In this document: positions 46,916 through 59,324 of the stretch, one piece after another | Layout of the letters: each line of letters opens with the position of its first letter | Numbering within the stretch: the stretch's first letter is position 1 | Assembly (NCBI GenBank): GCA_000697335.1 | Contig: JNEM01013504.1 | Coordinates: 1-60,456, forward strand | Direction: 5' to 3' | DNA: 60,456 nucleotides | Source: Conidiobolus incongruus B7586 | Lineage: Eukaryota > Entomophthoromycota > Entomophthoromycetes > Entomophthorales > Conidiobolaceae | Made by a program: the position numbers and the translations under genes | Notes under the pieces: model-generated | Database searches by the model: none | The model's input: the letters and a program-made list of their open reading frames with translations, nothing else | What the model was told of the DNA's origin: nothing

Positions 46916-48323
46916 TTGTTAAAATGTATTTTTACAATACCGAGCTATAATTGATATCATTTTTACTATTACAATTTTGATATTTGACTCAGTTGATTGA
47001 ATGTTATCAATATGGTAATTTGAATCCTTAGTTGTTTTTGTATTTAAATAGTGTTTGAATACGAAAATTTTTAATGGGATTGAATATTGGATAAATTAAT
47101 TAATCAAAGTTAGGACAAAAAAGAGTAAATATTGTAAAATCAAGTAATAACAAAATTTTTGAAATAGTGACTGTGTTATTAGAATTTGATTAGTTAGAAT
47201 TTCCAAATTTAGAAATTAAATATATCAATTGTATAAAAAATGATTAGAAACTATCGAATAGTTGGTATAACATTATAGATGTCTAGTGAGCTTTAATAAA
47301 TTTATATAAAAATAATCGATATTAGAATTTTTTGATAATTAAAATCCAAAAAAACAGAGAATATATACAATAGGAAAAATATAAAATTAAATTTATTAAT
47401 TTATATTTTAAAATATGTTTTGATGTATTAAAGATAAAAATATTTGAACATTTTAATTAATTCAATCTGAAAAAAATTATTACCAAAGTTTGGATTAGAT
47501 ATTGAACTAGGCATTATACATTCTTGATTATTAATATGTCAAATAAAATATTTATTCAACAGATGTTAAATATTTATATTTAATTTTTTTTAATAAATAT
47601 TATTTAATATTAGCTATTTGTTGATTAATGCTTTGCTTAATAAAAATTCATTTAAGATTTTTGAATATGAACAATTGAATAATAAATATATAATATTCTT
47701 TAAAAATATATATTTCTAATATGTATCAAATCATGCTAAATATGCGTATTTAAAGATATATAATTTATTATCAATATAGCGCGATAGTTTAGAAATATCT
47801 GTCTGAAATCCAAATATAAATTCTATAAATTTATATCTAATATCTTTAGACTAAATATTCAATTTAGTAAGATTAATATCAATACTATTAATTTGTATAT
47901 GTATATTAATGAAAACTTAAATTCCAATTTAAAATAACTTGTACTTTTCAATTATGATGTCATGAAATAGCAATAATTTTATAATAATACATGAAAAATT
48001 TACTAATTTTCATTCAAAATATAATTTTTGAATTTAAAAAAATTATAAAAATTTTAATTTATACATATCTCAAAATATTTTATTTTATATAGAATAAATT
48101 TAAGTATTAAATAATAATCGGTAAAGATTATATAAATCGCATGAAAGTAAAATAATACAATATTCTGATGAAACTATAAACGAACATATTATAATAAAAT
48201 CATAATAATAATAATAAGACTTTTATTAGATCAAAAATATATACTACAAAATCTTTTTAATAATGATCAAATTATTAAAATTAAATCAAAAACTTAATCT
48301 AAATAAAATTATACCATATCTAA
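46916..48323. other. AT-rich spacer
   Basis: About 1.4 kb; it may hold an unrecognised first exon of the Ulp1 gene. Nothing else is seen. Confidence 0.4.
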
Positions 48324-50337
48324 CTAACAAAATTGTTCACTTAATATCAGTTGATCAATACCCATTTCATACTTCTTGGGATTGTGGTCACTGATCATCG
48401 TGCTTCCAAATTTGATCTCTGCAAAGTATTCTTCAATGTGATCAACTCTGTGGAGCATCGTTTGACTGGAAGTATCTTTGGGTAAGATGACGTAAACGTT
48501 GCCGGGTGGGTATAGTTTTTCTGACTGCATGTCAGCTCGCATGGTTTTAATAAGCGATAAGAACCATGGGTAGGGATCGAAGCTGTGACTCTCCTCCTTA
48601 ATCTCATCTTTGGGAATGTAGCTCCAGTGATTTGATTTGAACCAGAAAACCCTTTTTAGGATTGTCCTGACAAGTTTTGGTTCAACGGACAGGGAATCGG
48701 AGATATTTTTGAAGTCTCTGATGAGACCCAGGGAAATGTAGGGCACACAGTCCATATTATAAATGATAGATGTAACCAATCCTTGAGTGTATTGAATGCC
48801 ATCAAGATTGAAGCATCCCATCGTACCGTAAGTGTAGCAGTGGATTGGCCGATTTACAGGTAGTCCACTCTCCTCACTTGTGAGGAACAAGTTGGGAGCG
48901 GCGCATTTAGACCAGAGAACTGATAACAAACTTGCAACACCGCCACCTAATGAGTGACCACAAAGTGTGAGGGAGTATTTTGGATAATCTTCCAGTGCTT
49001 TGCGAACTGAGCACAGTAATTGAGAATTTGGTGCAGATAATTTTTTAGCACATTTAAGAGCACCTGAATGAGTGAAAAATTCGCAGTATGGTGTCTTCAC
49101 GGGTTCATAGTCGCACACCAGATCCGTGATCAAATCTGAAAGCCCCAAAGTGCCTCGACATGCTACAACTACAGATTTAAGACGATGGTCGATGCATACA
49201 TAGTGGACAATTTCTCCTTGGCTAAGTGGTGACGAGTATACAATGGAATCCTCCGTAAGCTCCAAATGTAGCTGGAAATGTATGGTAGATGACGGTGTGT
49301 GATTAAGCAAGTCATGCCACCTGTCATTTCCAATCCCAAACCATCGCATAAAGCTCAGTCCGTAGGAAGCGGAGGAGTACCGCATGAACCGCTGGATTAA
49401 AAATGCTTTGCATTGTATCGATTGAACATCAAAATGATCATGATAATTAGTTGATAGTGAGCAGTTGGAAGAGCATAACACTAGCTCGTTGTGTAGAGCT
49501 TCATTTTCAGTCGATTCATTGGTGATCAAGAACCTAGTGGGATAAGTGATGCACTTTTTAGATCCCTTATAATATTGATCCAATTTCAGCTTCTTAGCAG
49601 TCTCTGTAGGAGGTGAATCTGACGTAACTAACTGTAGGAACATATAAGCTGTTAGGGCTTTGGTTAATCTTGGAATAAAGCTATCAGAATTTGCCGAAGA
49701 ATGGTTATAAAACTCTCGATCAGTTAACGTGATAAGGGTTGCTAAAGCTTGTGAAGTCTCTGTTGACCCGAAGATCGCATCAATTATAGCCACTGATTCA
49801 TGCGCTAGCTAGATTAAAGGAGTTGGCTTGAGTTGATTAGATGATTAGTTGATTAGTGCATAACATACCCACAGACTACCATTTACCACCCTTTCAACAA
49901 GGGTGAATCCCGAAATGGTAAATAACTCCATAAGGGTGAATGTGGAGTGAATAAACTTAATCCCAGTCTCTGTATCTTTGTGCCAGTTTGCCGGGATGAG
50001 CTTTTTTTCATCAGGACTAAGTAGCTTGGTTAGTATTAATGTGATCTTTAAGAATTGATTAATTTATTGCAGCATACCTAATGGTGACACAGGAGCTAAT
50101 AGTGGATGATAGCAGTAGCTTCACACGTCGATCTTGAGCCAATTTCAACAGATTGATCAAATACGACCGGGTGTGCTCCATGAAGTCAATGGTGACGGAT
50201 TGTAAAGGAAGCCACACCTTGTCCAGCCACAAATAAACTGTGCCAATACTCAGCTGAAGCAGCTTAGCTATTTGGGACACTAATACGGCGTTTTTAGGAT
50301 CTAACAAATATCGCGACGTAAGTGCACCGCCATTCAT
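48324..50337 (-). CDS. Class 3 lipase resembling sn-1 diacylglycerol lipase
   Basis: Alpha/beta-hydrolase of about 630 residues in three exons: 50337 to about 50080, about 50017 to about 49870, and 49808-48324. The first intron has a TACTAAC branch site close to its acceptor, which fixes the junction (SSCVTI to SPDEKKLIP). Lipase motifs in the last exon: CIDHRLKSVVVACRGTLGLS and DLITDLVCDY (the DAGL-type oxyanion strand), and nucleophile Ser in LTLCGHSLGGGVASLL. Then come HCYTYGTMGCFNL and NMDCVPYISLGLIRDFKN with the likely catalytic Asp, and a C-terminal His candidate in MLHRVDHIEEYF. There are no clear N-terminal membrane helices, unlike animal DAGL-alpha. It probably releases 2-monoacylglycerol from diacylglycerol at membranes, but the substrate is inferred. 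Confidence 0.85.
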
Positions 50338-52647
50338 CTATGGATTATCACTTGGTGATACTATTTGAAATAGTATATTGAAGGAATAGAAGTAAAGAAT
50401 TAATTAAAATTAATCAAAAGATGAAGATTAGAAATTTTTTTTCAATAGCAGTAGTTAATTTAACTCCCTTAAGCCCCTTAATCAATTTAAATGTCGTCAA
50501 TTGTAGAATTGAATAGGATGGGACTATCACTTGAATAGTTAACTAAATTATCCTAGGTGAATCTAAGTTATCACAGTTTGATAAATATATATATTCTGTA
50601 TAATCTAGAATCTTTTAATTCCACAGTATTTATTATTGCTATTAGTTTTAAGTACCGATATTTTCCAAATCTCAGAATGACCAAATTAATAAATCCAAAG
50701 TTATTTTGAAATATATCTGATAAATTAAGAAATTGATCAAATTAATAAAAAACTCAGTTCACCAAGATCCAAGTGTTCTTTATATACTAGATAATGATAT
50801 ATTAATTTAATTAGAATAAGTCACAGAATATTTTGTATGTAATCACTCAAAAATATGATCAAAGCTAATTTTTCAAAATTGAAATTAAGGAATAAAAAAG
50901 GTAACTAATCTAACTGGTCCAATCAATCATATTCCTTTATTGTTTAAATATTTGAGTTTGAAGACCAACAGTCCCATTAAATCATAATAGTAGTTATTTT
51001 TAAAGAATATTAATATTGTATTTGATTAATCTTCGACCAATTATGTTTTTACAATTGTTTGTATTGTTAATCTTGTTGATTTCAGAGGTTTAAGTGATGT
51101 TATTAGGATTACTGATGCTCAATTCATTGTTTTCAATATATATTCATCTGTTTAGTGAATAACTTGATCGTTTGTAACGTTAAATCAACATGACGGCGGA
51201 TTTGAAGAGGTTGACTCACTATAATGAAATATGTGGTAGGAATGAATACTTGATAATAAACAACTGGTAATACAAAATGAAGATAATATTTAAATTAATT
51301 TGTAATGATACTCATTCAAAATAATATCCATTTATTCATTCATCATAAAAAGAATAAAATTGGCTAATATTTTATTTTTATTATTTTATATTTTCACACC
51401 TTTTCAATGCTTTTATACTTCCAATCAATATTAATTATTTCAAACTCGCAAAGAAATCAAAGTTATTTTGTACTCAACCCAAAAAATACAAACAATCAGA
51501 TGTAACAATATAAAAACCTATTTCTCAAAACACACTCATCCTCTGATTTTAACAATTTAAGTGATGTAAAACTAGCGTCTCTTAGACTATCAAATGAACT
51601 GAAATTGATCACATATTCATAATAAATGTTATTTAGCTTATTCAGTTTTGGCACTTTGAATTAGCCAAAATTCTAGAGTTTAATACAATGATCAATTCTT
51701 ACTCGGAATTGTTATTTGGATTTGAATAGTCTATCATATTGGAAGTAAATAAGAATTCTATATTTTGTTGCAAAATTTTCACCCAAAATTTCCATTTTTT
51801 TATTTTTTAACTATAAATTCTTTTAATACCTATTTTAAGGAATTGTTGGTTGAATTCAGTTAATAAACAATGATAATTAAAAATGAAAAGGTACAGATTC
51901 CAGATTAAATTATATTATTTTTAAATTATTGCAGTTGAATTAAATTTTGAGAATAATGATTATATTTTTGAATTAAATGATATTAATAATATTTCAAACT
52001 ATAATCAAATCAACATGAATATACTATTAATTAAAGAGAGTTTTATAATTATGCATCATCCCAGTTATTAATAAATCAGAGTTTACATACTAGAAATATT
52101 AAGATATTGTTCTAATCCAACATATCTTCAAGAATCTATTGGAAAAACAAATATTAAATTATTCAAGTACAAATACCAAATGCTTGTATTGATTATAATA
52201 ATATCATTATATTATATTTTTTATATCCTTTAGGTAACCAATATCGCAATTTAAATTGCTAAATTTCCTTTTTTTAATAATTAGTTTGTCAAAAATTTAC
52301 TCAGATTCCATATTTCGAATAATTGCCAAAGATTGATTTTAATTGACAAGATATTGATTATTAAAAAAATCACCAACTAATAAAAATATAATATTAATAT
52401 TAATATATACTGACAATTTGATGTTAAATTTTTTTAAAAGATCAAATTAACTCTTAAATATCCAAGTAACAAATGACGTCATAAATAATTATAATGACTT
52501 CATTTTAAAAATTGATCAAATGATATAGATATAAAATTCCCATAAATAAATTTAATAAAATTAAAATATAATATAAATTACTAATTTAAATACAAATAAA
52601 TAATTTAAAATATAATCACAATTAATTCAAATATCTATTTATTAAAT
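50338..52647. other. AT-rich spacer between divergent genes
   Basis: About 2.3 kb between the lipase and rhodanese start codons. No coding frame, RNA gene or repeat recognised. Confidence 0.45.
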
Positions 52648-53145
52648 ATGTTAAAATACGCTAAAAACTTCAATTTAATTAGACGTTCTATTAGATTCAA
52701 CACCGCTCAATATCAGTACCAATATCAATATCAGATTAGTCGTAATTTTACTTATTCAAGATCATTCTTAAATGTTCAAACTTTACCTATTGTCGAGATT
52801 GACGAACTCGTCAAAGTCATTAATAATGAATCTGGTACCAAAGCCACGTTAATCGACGTTAGGGAAGTACACGAACATAAGGAAGGAGCAATCCCCACCG
52901 CAAAATTGGTTCCCATTGGCGAGTTGGAATCCGCTTTAAAGCTCGATACCAAAGAATTCGAAAGCAAGTACGGCTTCAAGAAACCCTCCCCCGAAGATCC
53001 CATTATTTTTCACTGTCGCTCCGGTGTCAGAAGTCAGAAAGCTACGGAATTAGCTACTCAATTGGGCTTTAAAAATTCTAGAAATTATAAGGGTAGTTAT
53101 CTCGAATTCTCTCAGAAGCAACCACATTTAATTGTTAAAAATTAA
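52648..53145 (+). CDS. Mitochondrial single-domain rhodanese
   Basis: Intronless 165-residue thiosulfate sulfurtransferase-like protein. Residues 1 to about 40 are basic and lack acidic residues (MLKYAKNFNLIRRSIRFNTA), a good mitochondrial presequence, followed by an unusual QYQYQYQYQ run encoded by a short triplet-pair repeat. The rhodanese domain shows LIDVREVHEHKEGAIPTAKL, the active-site loop HCRSGVRS with Cys123, and the closing YKGSYLEFSQ where YPGSWLEW is common. It resembles yeast Rdl1/Rdl2 and animal TSTD1. The CRSGVR loop favours small sulfur donors such as thiosulfate. It converges on the PPR gene, with 142 bases between stop codons. Confidence 0.92.
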   Translation: MLKYAKNFNLIRRSIRFNTAQYQYQYQYQISRNFTYSRSFLNVQTLPIVEIDELVKVINNESGTKATLIDVREVHEHKEGAIPTAKLVPIGELESALKLDTKEFESKYGFKKPSPEDPIIFHCRSGVRSQKATELATQLGFKNSRNYKGSYLEFSQKQPHLIVKN

Positions 53146-53287
53146 TTATTATTAAATCCAACCTTTTAATAATCTATTATTTATATTTTTTTATTTAAAT
53201 TTGAGTTACAAGATGATATTATATAATGAATCGAATTTATTTTGAAATTTAAATATTTTTTTAAAAAAAGTTTATTAATTAAAAGAA

Positions 53288-55753
53288 CTATAACGATTTG
53301 GTGGATTCTTCTAATCGTTCTAATAATTCAGGATGATGATTTTGAATAAATAATTTCAGATGTTTAAACTCTTTACAATGGATGGATTTGAGTCGACTGT
53401 AAATGGGCTGAATGAGATCGTAGTGGAATAGTGATTTATCCATATGCATGCGATTGATTACTAGATTCAAAATAGCCTGGTATTCCTTGAGTTTGAACAG
53501 ACAGATGGAATATGTTGTGAACACCTCTTTAGTGTTGATATCTTGCTTGGGGTAAGTATTGCAAAGGCGGTTGAACTCTTCAATGAATTTTGAGGGGGCA
53601 AAGACATTTGCGGCACTGAACAGATAGTTGCGAATGATAAATTTGTTAATACTGGATTTGGTGTGAGTTTCCAATTGGTTGAAAATTTCGATGACTTTGT
53701 CGTATTTTTCAAACTTGTGGTAACCGAACATGCAATTTTGTAAAATGAACGCACCAGCCTGTAAATTGAAGGGCTCAGATTGGAATCTTTGGATCTCGTG
53801 CTCCATTTGATCGATATTTCCACTCTTAATGGCTTCAACTAAAAATATTGACCATGTCTGATGGTTGGGGCGACAGGCTGGGTACTTCTTGGAAGCTGCC
53901 ACTGCCTGCTCCAATATCTTATCTGCTGATTGTATCATGTTGCGTCTTGCATATCCGGTAATAATATGATTGTACATTTGGATAACAGGAGCTACCTTAT
54001 ATGTATGGAGTGCCTTATCGAGAAATGCAATCGTATCGCTCAAATTTTCGTTGTGTTCAAAACCATAAATCATGGAGGCAATAAGCCTAGAATCAGGTTG
54101 TAGTTCTTGGGAGTCGACCATTTGATAAAATTCTTTTTTGGCGATTTTCCAGTTTCTCATTCGGAGCTGGGTGCGTAAATACATGTCAAATGTGTATGCG
54201 TCAATTGGGATCCTGTGACGCTTCATCAATTTATAGACCTCTATAGCCTTTTGGTAATATTTGGCCTTGAGGTAATGATGCATGAGATTGTTGTAACTGT
54301 CTGTATTGGGCTTGAGACCCTTTTCGAGAGCTATGAATAGAAATTCTTCACCAGCTTCAGGAAAATTCAATTTATAGCTAAGGTTGGCGAGGGTATCATA
54401 AATTTGTATATGATGAGTGATTTTACTTTGACGTATTTCTTCCATCACTTGCAAAGCACCTCGTAAATTGAGTTTGTCATGATAATAACTAAGTAGTATA
54501 TAATAAGTCATCCACGTAGCTCGAATACCTCTGCTTTGGAATTTTTCAATTAAATTGAAAGCTGACCTAACATCCCCCCTTTTAATGTACCCCTTCATTA
54601 AAGTGTGGTAAAAATATAAATTGGGCTGAATTTCTTTAGATTTTAAGAATTCAAAAAATTTTAAACCAAAATCCAAGTCGGTAATATGGCTATTCATTAT
54701 AATATTTTCAATAACCAAGTTGTTAGAAGTGCTATTAACGTCAATATATTGTCGTTTATATAATTGATCAATTTTTTCTATCTCTCCTAACTGTAAGTAA
54801 CCGGTGATTAAAGCTGCATAAACATAATCATCGGGTTCGATCTTCAACTCCTTCATTTTTTCTATCAATATTTCAGCCACTTCAATTTTACCTTGCTTAC
54901 AATATAAATCAATAATAGCGGCCAAGAGTTTCTGGCTGAGGGACTCTTCAAAATGATTGAAGGAATATTCAATTAACTCGTCAATGGGTTGGAAAGATCG
55001 GTTTCCGCCCGGGAATTTAACAACAGGTGTGGCAGTGGAAACAGAGATAGGAGAGTCTAACATTTGAATAACACCTAATTTTGATATAATAGAGCCCAGA
55101 TTACCTTCCGTAACAGCTAACATCATCAGATTAATTAAAGTGGGTGTACTGTAACCACCTTTATAATGGTATCCACTGGATAAAATAATCATAATTTTAG
55201 GTGCCAAGTTCCACAAACTTATCTTAGAAATATCAGCAATGAAACTATTCATCAAATCTTGATTGAATTGGGTCAATCGACTCGGAATCAAAATCTTTTC
55301 CTCAACGATAATTTGTAATATTTTGCTCTGATTACGAAGCGATCCTGTCCTCTCAGAACCAGGTACCGAACCCTGGGATTTATGGTGTTTAAGTTGTAAA
55401 ATTGAATTGCAGAGTTCTTTAACGTACCCTAAATACCATTCAATCGGTATTTCATTCTCCGTTTCGGAATTTTCTTGCGTCAGTTTAACATAGTTATTGT
55501 AGATAGCTTCTGTGGAATGAAGTTTCAAATCCAGATCAGGATGTAATTTAAATTCGGTTTTGCTCTTAGTAGATGGCATTTCAACACTTGACAATTTCGT
55601 ATCATGAGAATGCAAACCCTTGGAAGAGTGTGATCTTATTCCATAAAACTGAGTTATTAGGTAATTCCTCAGCCCGATAGAATTAATTTTTCGACTAAAA
55701 TTGAAAGGAATTTTATCCAATTTTAAACATTGTATTCGAGTTATTTTTAGCAT
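53288..55753 (-). CDS. Mitochondrial pentatricopeptide repeat (PPR) protein
   Basis: Intronless, 821 residues from the ATG at 55753 (MLKITRIQCLKLDKIPFNFS); the open frame extends further upstream only through a TTG. The N-terminus is basic with few acids, a likely mitochondrial presequence. PPR motifs are visible as helix pairs: DYVYAALITGYLQLGEIEKI, LYFYHTLMKGYIKRGDVRSA, ATWMTYYILLSYYHDKLNLR, DSYNNLMHHYLKAKYYQKAI and AYTFDMYLRTQLRMRNWKIA, with more degenerate ones further on (MYNHIITGYARRNMIQSADK). At least eight to ten repeats are expected. There is no DYW, SMR or polymerase domain. Such fungal proteins act on mitochondrial mRNAs or the mitoribosome; the RNA target is unknown. Confidence 0.9.
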   Translation of the reverse strand: MLKITRIQCLKLDKIPFNFSRKINSIGLRNYLITQFYGIRSHSSKGLHSHDTKLSSVEMPSTKSKTEFKLHPDLDLKLHSTEAIYNNYVKLTQENSETENEIPIEWYLGYVKELCNSILQLKHHKSQGSVPGSERTGSLRNQSKILQIIVEEKILIPSRLTQFNQDLMNSFIADISKISLWNLAPKIMIILSSGYHYKGGYSTPTLINLMMLAVTEGNLGSIISKLGVIQMLDSPISVSTATPVVKFPGGNRSFQPIDELIEYSFNHFEESLSQKLLAAIIDLYCKQGKIEVAEILIEKMKELKIEPDDYVYAALITGYLQLGEIEKIDQLYKRQYIDVNSTSNNLVIENIIMNSHITDLDFGLKFFEFLKSKEIQPNLYFYHTLMKGYIKRGDVRSAFNLIEKFQSRGIRATWMTYYILLSYYHDKLNLRGALQVMEEIRQSKITHHIQIYDTLANLSYKLNFPEAGEEFLFIALEKGLKPNTDSYNNLMHHYLKAKYYQKAIEVYKLMKRHRIPIDAYTFDMYLRTQLRMRNWKIAKKEFYQMVDSQELQPDSRLIASMIYGFEHNENLSDTIAFLDKALHTYKVAPVIQMYNHIITGYARRNMIQSADKILEQAVAASKKYPACRPNHQTWSIFLVEAIKSGNIDQMEHEIQRFQSEPFNLQAGAFILQNCMFGYHKFEKYDKVIEIFNQLETHTKSSINKFIIRNYLFSAANVFAPSKFIEEFNRLCNTYPKQDINTKEVFTTYSICLFKLKEYQAILNLVINRMHMDKSLFHYDLIQPIYSRLKSIHCKEFKHLKLFIQNHHPELLERLEESTKSL

Positions 55754-57340
55754 TTTAAATAATCCAATAGCTTGAAAATGAATCCAAATTAAATACGAAT
55801 ACAAAAAAATTATATTATTGGGTATTAAAAATGGTATTGGAATTTTTTAATTAAATAATAAATAAATATATTTTATTTAATTAAAATATTTCATGAATAA
55901 ATTAATATTTAGTATATTATTAGAGTTTATAATATTATGGGATTCATTTTTCAATTGGATTGATTTATTTTTTGCATTAACAAAGATATTATAAATTGTT
56001 TAATAGCAATTTTGCAATTCTTAATTAGTTAAATACAAAAATGTCAACTATAGTAATTTTCATTTCGCTGAAGGAAACTGCTATATCTACAATCTCAATC
56101 AACCTATTTTTACTTGGAATTATAGTCAATTCTAATCTTTGAAATCAATTTATAATATTAAACATGACCTAATTTATTAAATTTAACAATATCATTATTT
56201 CAATAATTTATGAAAATTAATTTTAGTTCATATGTTAATTAATATTAATTAAATTGATAAAAAAATAATTTAACAGAATATTATAAATAATGAAGTTTAT
56301 AATTAAATTATATAAATATCAATGGGTTAGATATATATATATAAATAAACTATTTAAGTTGGAAATTTTGAGTTCTTTATTGAATTTATTTAACTTTTAA
56401 ATTTTATAATTTGAAAATAGAACAAAATGGCAACAAATGAAAAAAATATACAATTATAATAATATTGATGTCTGTTGTATTTTAAAAATACCCATCCATC
56501 TAGATTTGATAGTTAGGTTCACATTACCCCCTCCTCATGGTGTAATTGTTAATCCATAATCAAGTGATACTCTTTAGCTCCTTTATTAGAATTTATTCCA
56601 AAACCTACGTCACTCACTGAATGAATTATTTAAACTCTAAAGTGTCAAGATTAACAAGGAAGGTTTTTTTTCTCTGAATATTCTGCTACAACATCTCAAT
56701 AATAATTTTTAAGACACACAGTCCCAATACGTTAAAGAGCAGGATTAATAAATAATTAACTAAATTATATTACAAGTACTTTTCTAACTACAATCTTTGT
56801 TTCCCAAAACTTATAAAAACTCAACAATGTCTATAAATCAAATTGATTATATATATATATATATATATTGATGTTCATAATTTGTATATTTTTGTTTATT
56901 TTATCTGACTAATTGTATGTAGAAATGATTTTCCACAATGATATATAGTGTGTTATCAAAATAATTGTTACTAAATGAAAATTAAATATATATAAATGAT
57001 TCAACAATTTATTTCATTTATTAAATATATCAATCCAGTAGTTTATGTTAATTTTAATAATAAAAAACTATAATGGTTCAAATATATGAAATTTCAAATT
57101 TTCCCAAAATTGAAAGAGCTTTATTCAAGTATCACACTATACAAAATATTTAATATCAACTGTTCATATAAATCTCCAAATAACATCTAGTGGCAAAAGG
57201 CTTCTGAATTATAATATTACCATATAATTGAAGAAATGGGAAATTTTTTAATTTCTGATTTTTCAAATATATTATCAATTTTAAACAAAAAACATATACA
57301 AAACAAATAAGAAAATAAATAGTTTTGAATTATATATATA
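55754..57340. other. AT-rich spacer
   Basis: About 1.6 kb upstream of the PPR gene, with a (TA)n run near 56849-56868. Nothing recognised. Confidence 0.45.
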
Positions 57341-58426
57341 TAATAATTTTTTAATTAAAAAATTAATTTTTTAAAATTAATTATTTAATTTAATTATATT
57401 TAAATTAAATAGTAACCATCAAAAGTTTTTTATTTTAGTATTAATAAAACTTAACCACAAACCTTTTAAAATCATTTAAAATTTATTAACAGTTTTTAAT
57501 AATAAAATATTATTTAAATTAATAATTTATCACTAGATAAATTACTTTAAAGCTAAAAAAGAAACTACTTAAAACCTATTAAAACCTAAAAAATTAATTA
57601 TAATTATTACTCTTTTAATTATTAATAAAGTAAAAAATTATATTAAAAAATATATTTTTATTTTAGTTAAAGAATTATTAAGATATTTTAATATTAATTA
57701 CACAAGTATTTTATATATATTAAAGTTTAAATTAAAATTAATTAATAAAAATATTAAATAAGTACCTTATAGTTTATTTAAAACTTAAAAAAATTAAAGT
57801 AATTATTATTAAACAAAACTTAATAAAATATAATTAGAAATTAAAGCTTTTACAATAAATTATTACAATTGATGAATTTTAAATTCTTTTATATAATCTT
57901 TTATTAAAACATAAATTAAAATGTTAAATTAAGTTAAATTAACCCCCTCTACAAATTCCTTTAAATAAACACTTTATTAATAAATAAATATTAATTATTA
58001 TAATTAATTATAATAATATATACTATTCTTATTTAGTTTTTAAAGGAAAATTAATTAATAGTAAACTTTATATTTCTTTTTTAAATAAAACTATTTTAAA
58101 TTAGTATTCTCAATATAATTTAAGAAAACTTATTATTTTGTATAATAATTATAAAATATATAAATTTAAAACTATAAAAAACTTTCTAATTAAAAATAAT
58201 TGGAAAAAACTACCACATCTAGTATATTCTTTAAATTATAATATATGTGATTATAATTGTTTTAAGTAATTAAAAAACTAGCTTATAAGAAAAGAAATTT
58301 CTATAAGAAATTTTAATTAGTTTATAAAACATCAAATTTTAGTCTTTGATAAAAAGAATTATTTTTTAAGTATTAAATCTTTATTAAAAATATAACAAAA
58401 AGTTATTAAAAATAAAAAAAATTATT
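57341..58426 (+). mobile_element. Degenerate mariner-type DNA transposon
   Basis: About 1.09 kb, close to a full-length mariner. Its first 700 bases match, in inverted orientation, bases 1-705 of this window, by eye at roughly 80-85%. Read on the + strand it has a helix-turn-helix-like stretch (VKELLRYFNINYTSILYILK) and then VPYSL in the place of the mariner linker VPHEL. Near 58208-58310 come LPHLVYSLNYNICDYNCFK and LIRKEISIRN, which correspond to the mariner block usually written LPHPPYSPDLxPxDYxLF..LKxxLxGKxF. Many in-frame stops, nearly all TAA, make it inactive. The left end begins in a TA run. The right end near 58426 (AAATTATTA) is only an approximate match to the left end. Exact ends are uncertain. 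Confidence 0.8.
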
Positions 58427-58966
58427 AATTTTATATTATATATTTATTTTTATTTTAATATATTAAAATATTTATTTTTTTTCAATTGAACAAAATTCCC
58501 ATTATTTAAAGTATAAATTAATATTAAAAAATAATTTAATTAATTAAAAGAGAGAAAATCTATTATAAACTTATTTGTTTTAAATTGTCCTAAATTAGTA
58601 AATAATTAAAAAAATAAAAATAAAGATATATTTCAAAAATAATTTTATATACCTTGCCACAAAAATTAGAAATATTTTTTTAAATTAGTTTGATTATATA
58701 TTTAACAAAAAATTATTTAAATTCATTCAAAAAGAGTATAGGTTCCATATAATTTAAAAATAAATAAATATAATGATATAACAGATATATATCTATTATA
58801 GCATTTATCTTATTATATTTTAAACTATTGGATCTAATAACTTATGAACTCAAATATATAATTGATATCCTAGGAATACAAGCAATTTTTTGGTTGAAAA
58901 CCTATAATCTATATTATAAATATTAAATCAAAGATTATTAAAAATAGAGTAAAAATTATTATTATA
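58427..58966. other. AT-rich sequence between two transposable elements
   Basis: About 540 bases between the mariner relic and the MITE; no open frame or recognisable repeat. Confidence 0.4.
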
Positions 58967-59322
58967 CACTGACCCACAAAAGTGAGTCATAAAATCAAAA
59001 ACACCTATATTTTTACTAATAACTTGATTAATATTTAATAAAATAAACCAAAATTAAATAATTAAAATATATGGTTATATATTGTTAAATATATCCCCTT
59101 ATCTCAAAAACCCACAAATTTATGACTCACCTTGGTTAAATATTAAGGGTTAATATTTTTGCTAATAGTTTACTAAATATATCTAAATATATTTATTTAT
59201 TATTAAATAATATACCTTAATTATATATTATAGTTTCAAGTAATCTAATATATACAATTGTTTTAGTTATTAATTAAAATATATATATTTTTGATTTTAT
59301 GACTCACTTTTGCAGGTCAGTG
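58967..59322. mobile_element. Tc1/mariner-type MITE with intact terminal inverted repeats
   Basis: A 356-bp element flanked by TA on both sides (58965-58966 and 59323-59324), the target duplication of the Tc1/mariner superfamily. The left end CACTGACCCACAAAAGTGAG and its continuation TCATAAAATCAAAAA match the reverse complement of the right end over about 35 bases with two differences. The interior is AT-rich with no coding capacity, though a partial copy of the end motif (ATGACTCACC) recurs near 59121. Its ends do not resemble those of the mariner relics nearby, so a different transposase must have moved it. Confidence 0.9.
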
Positions 59323-59324
59323 TA

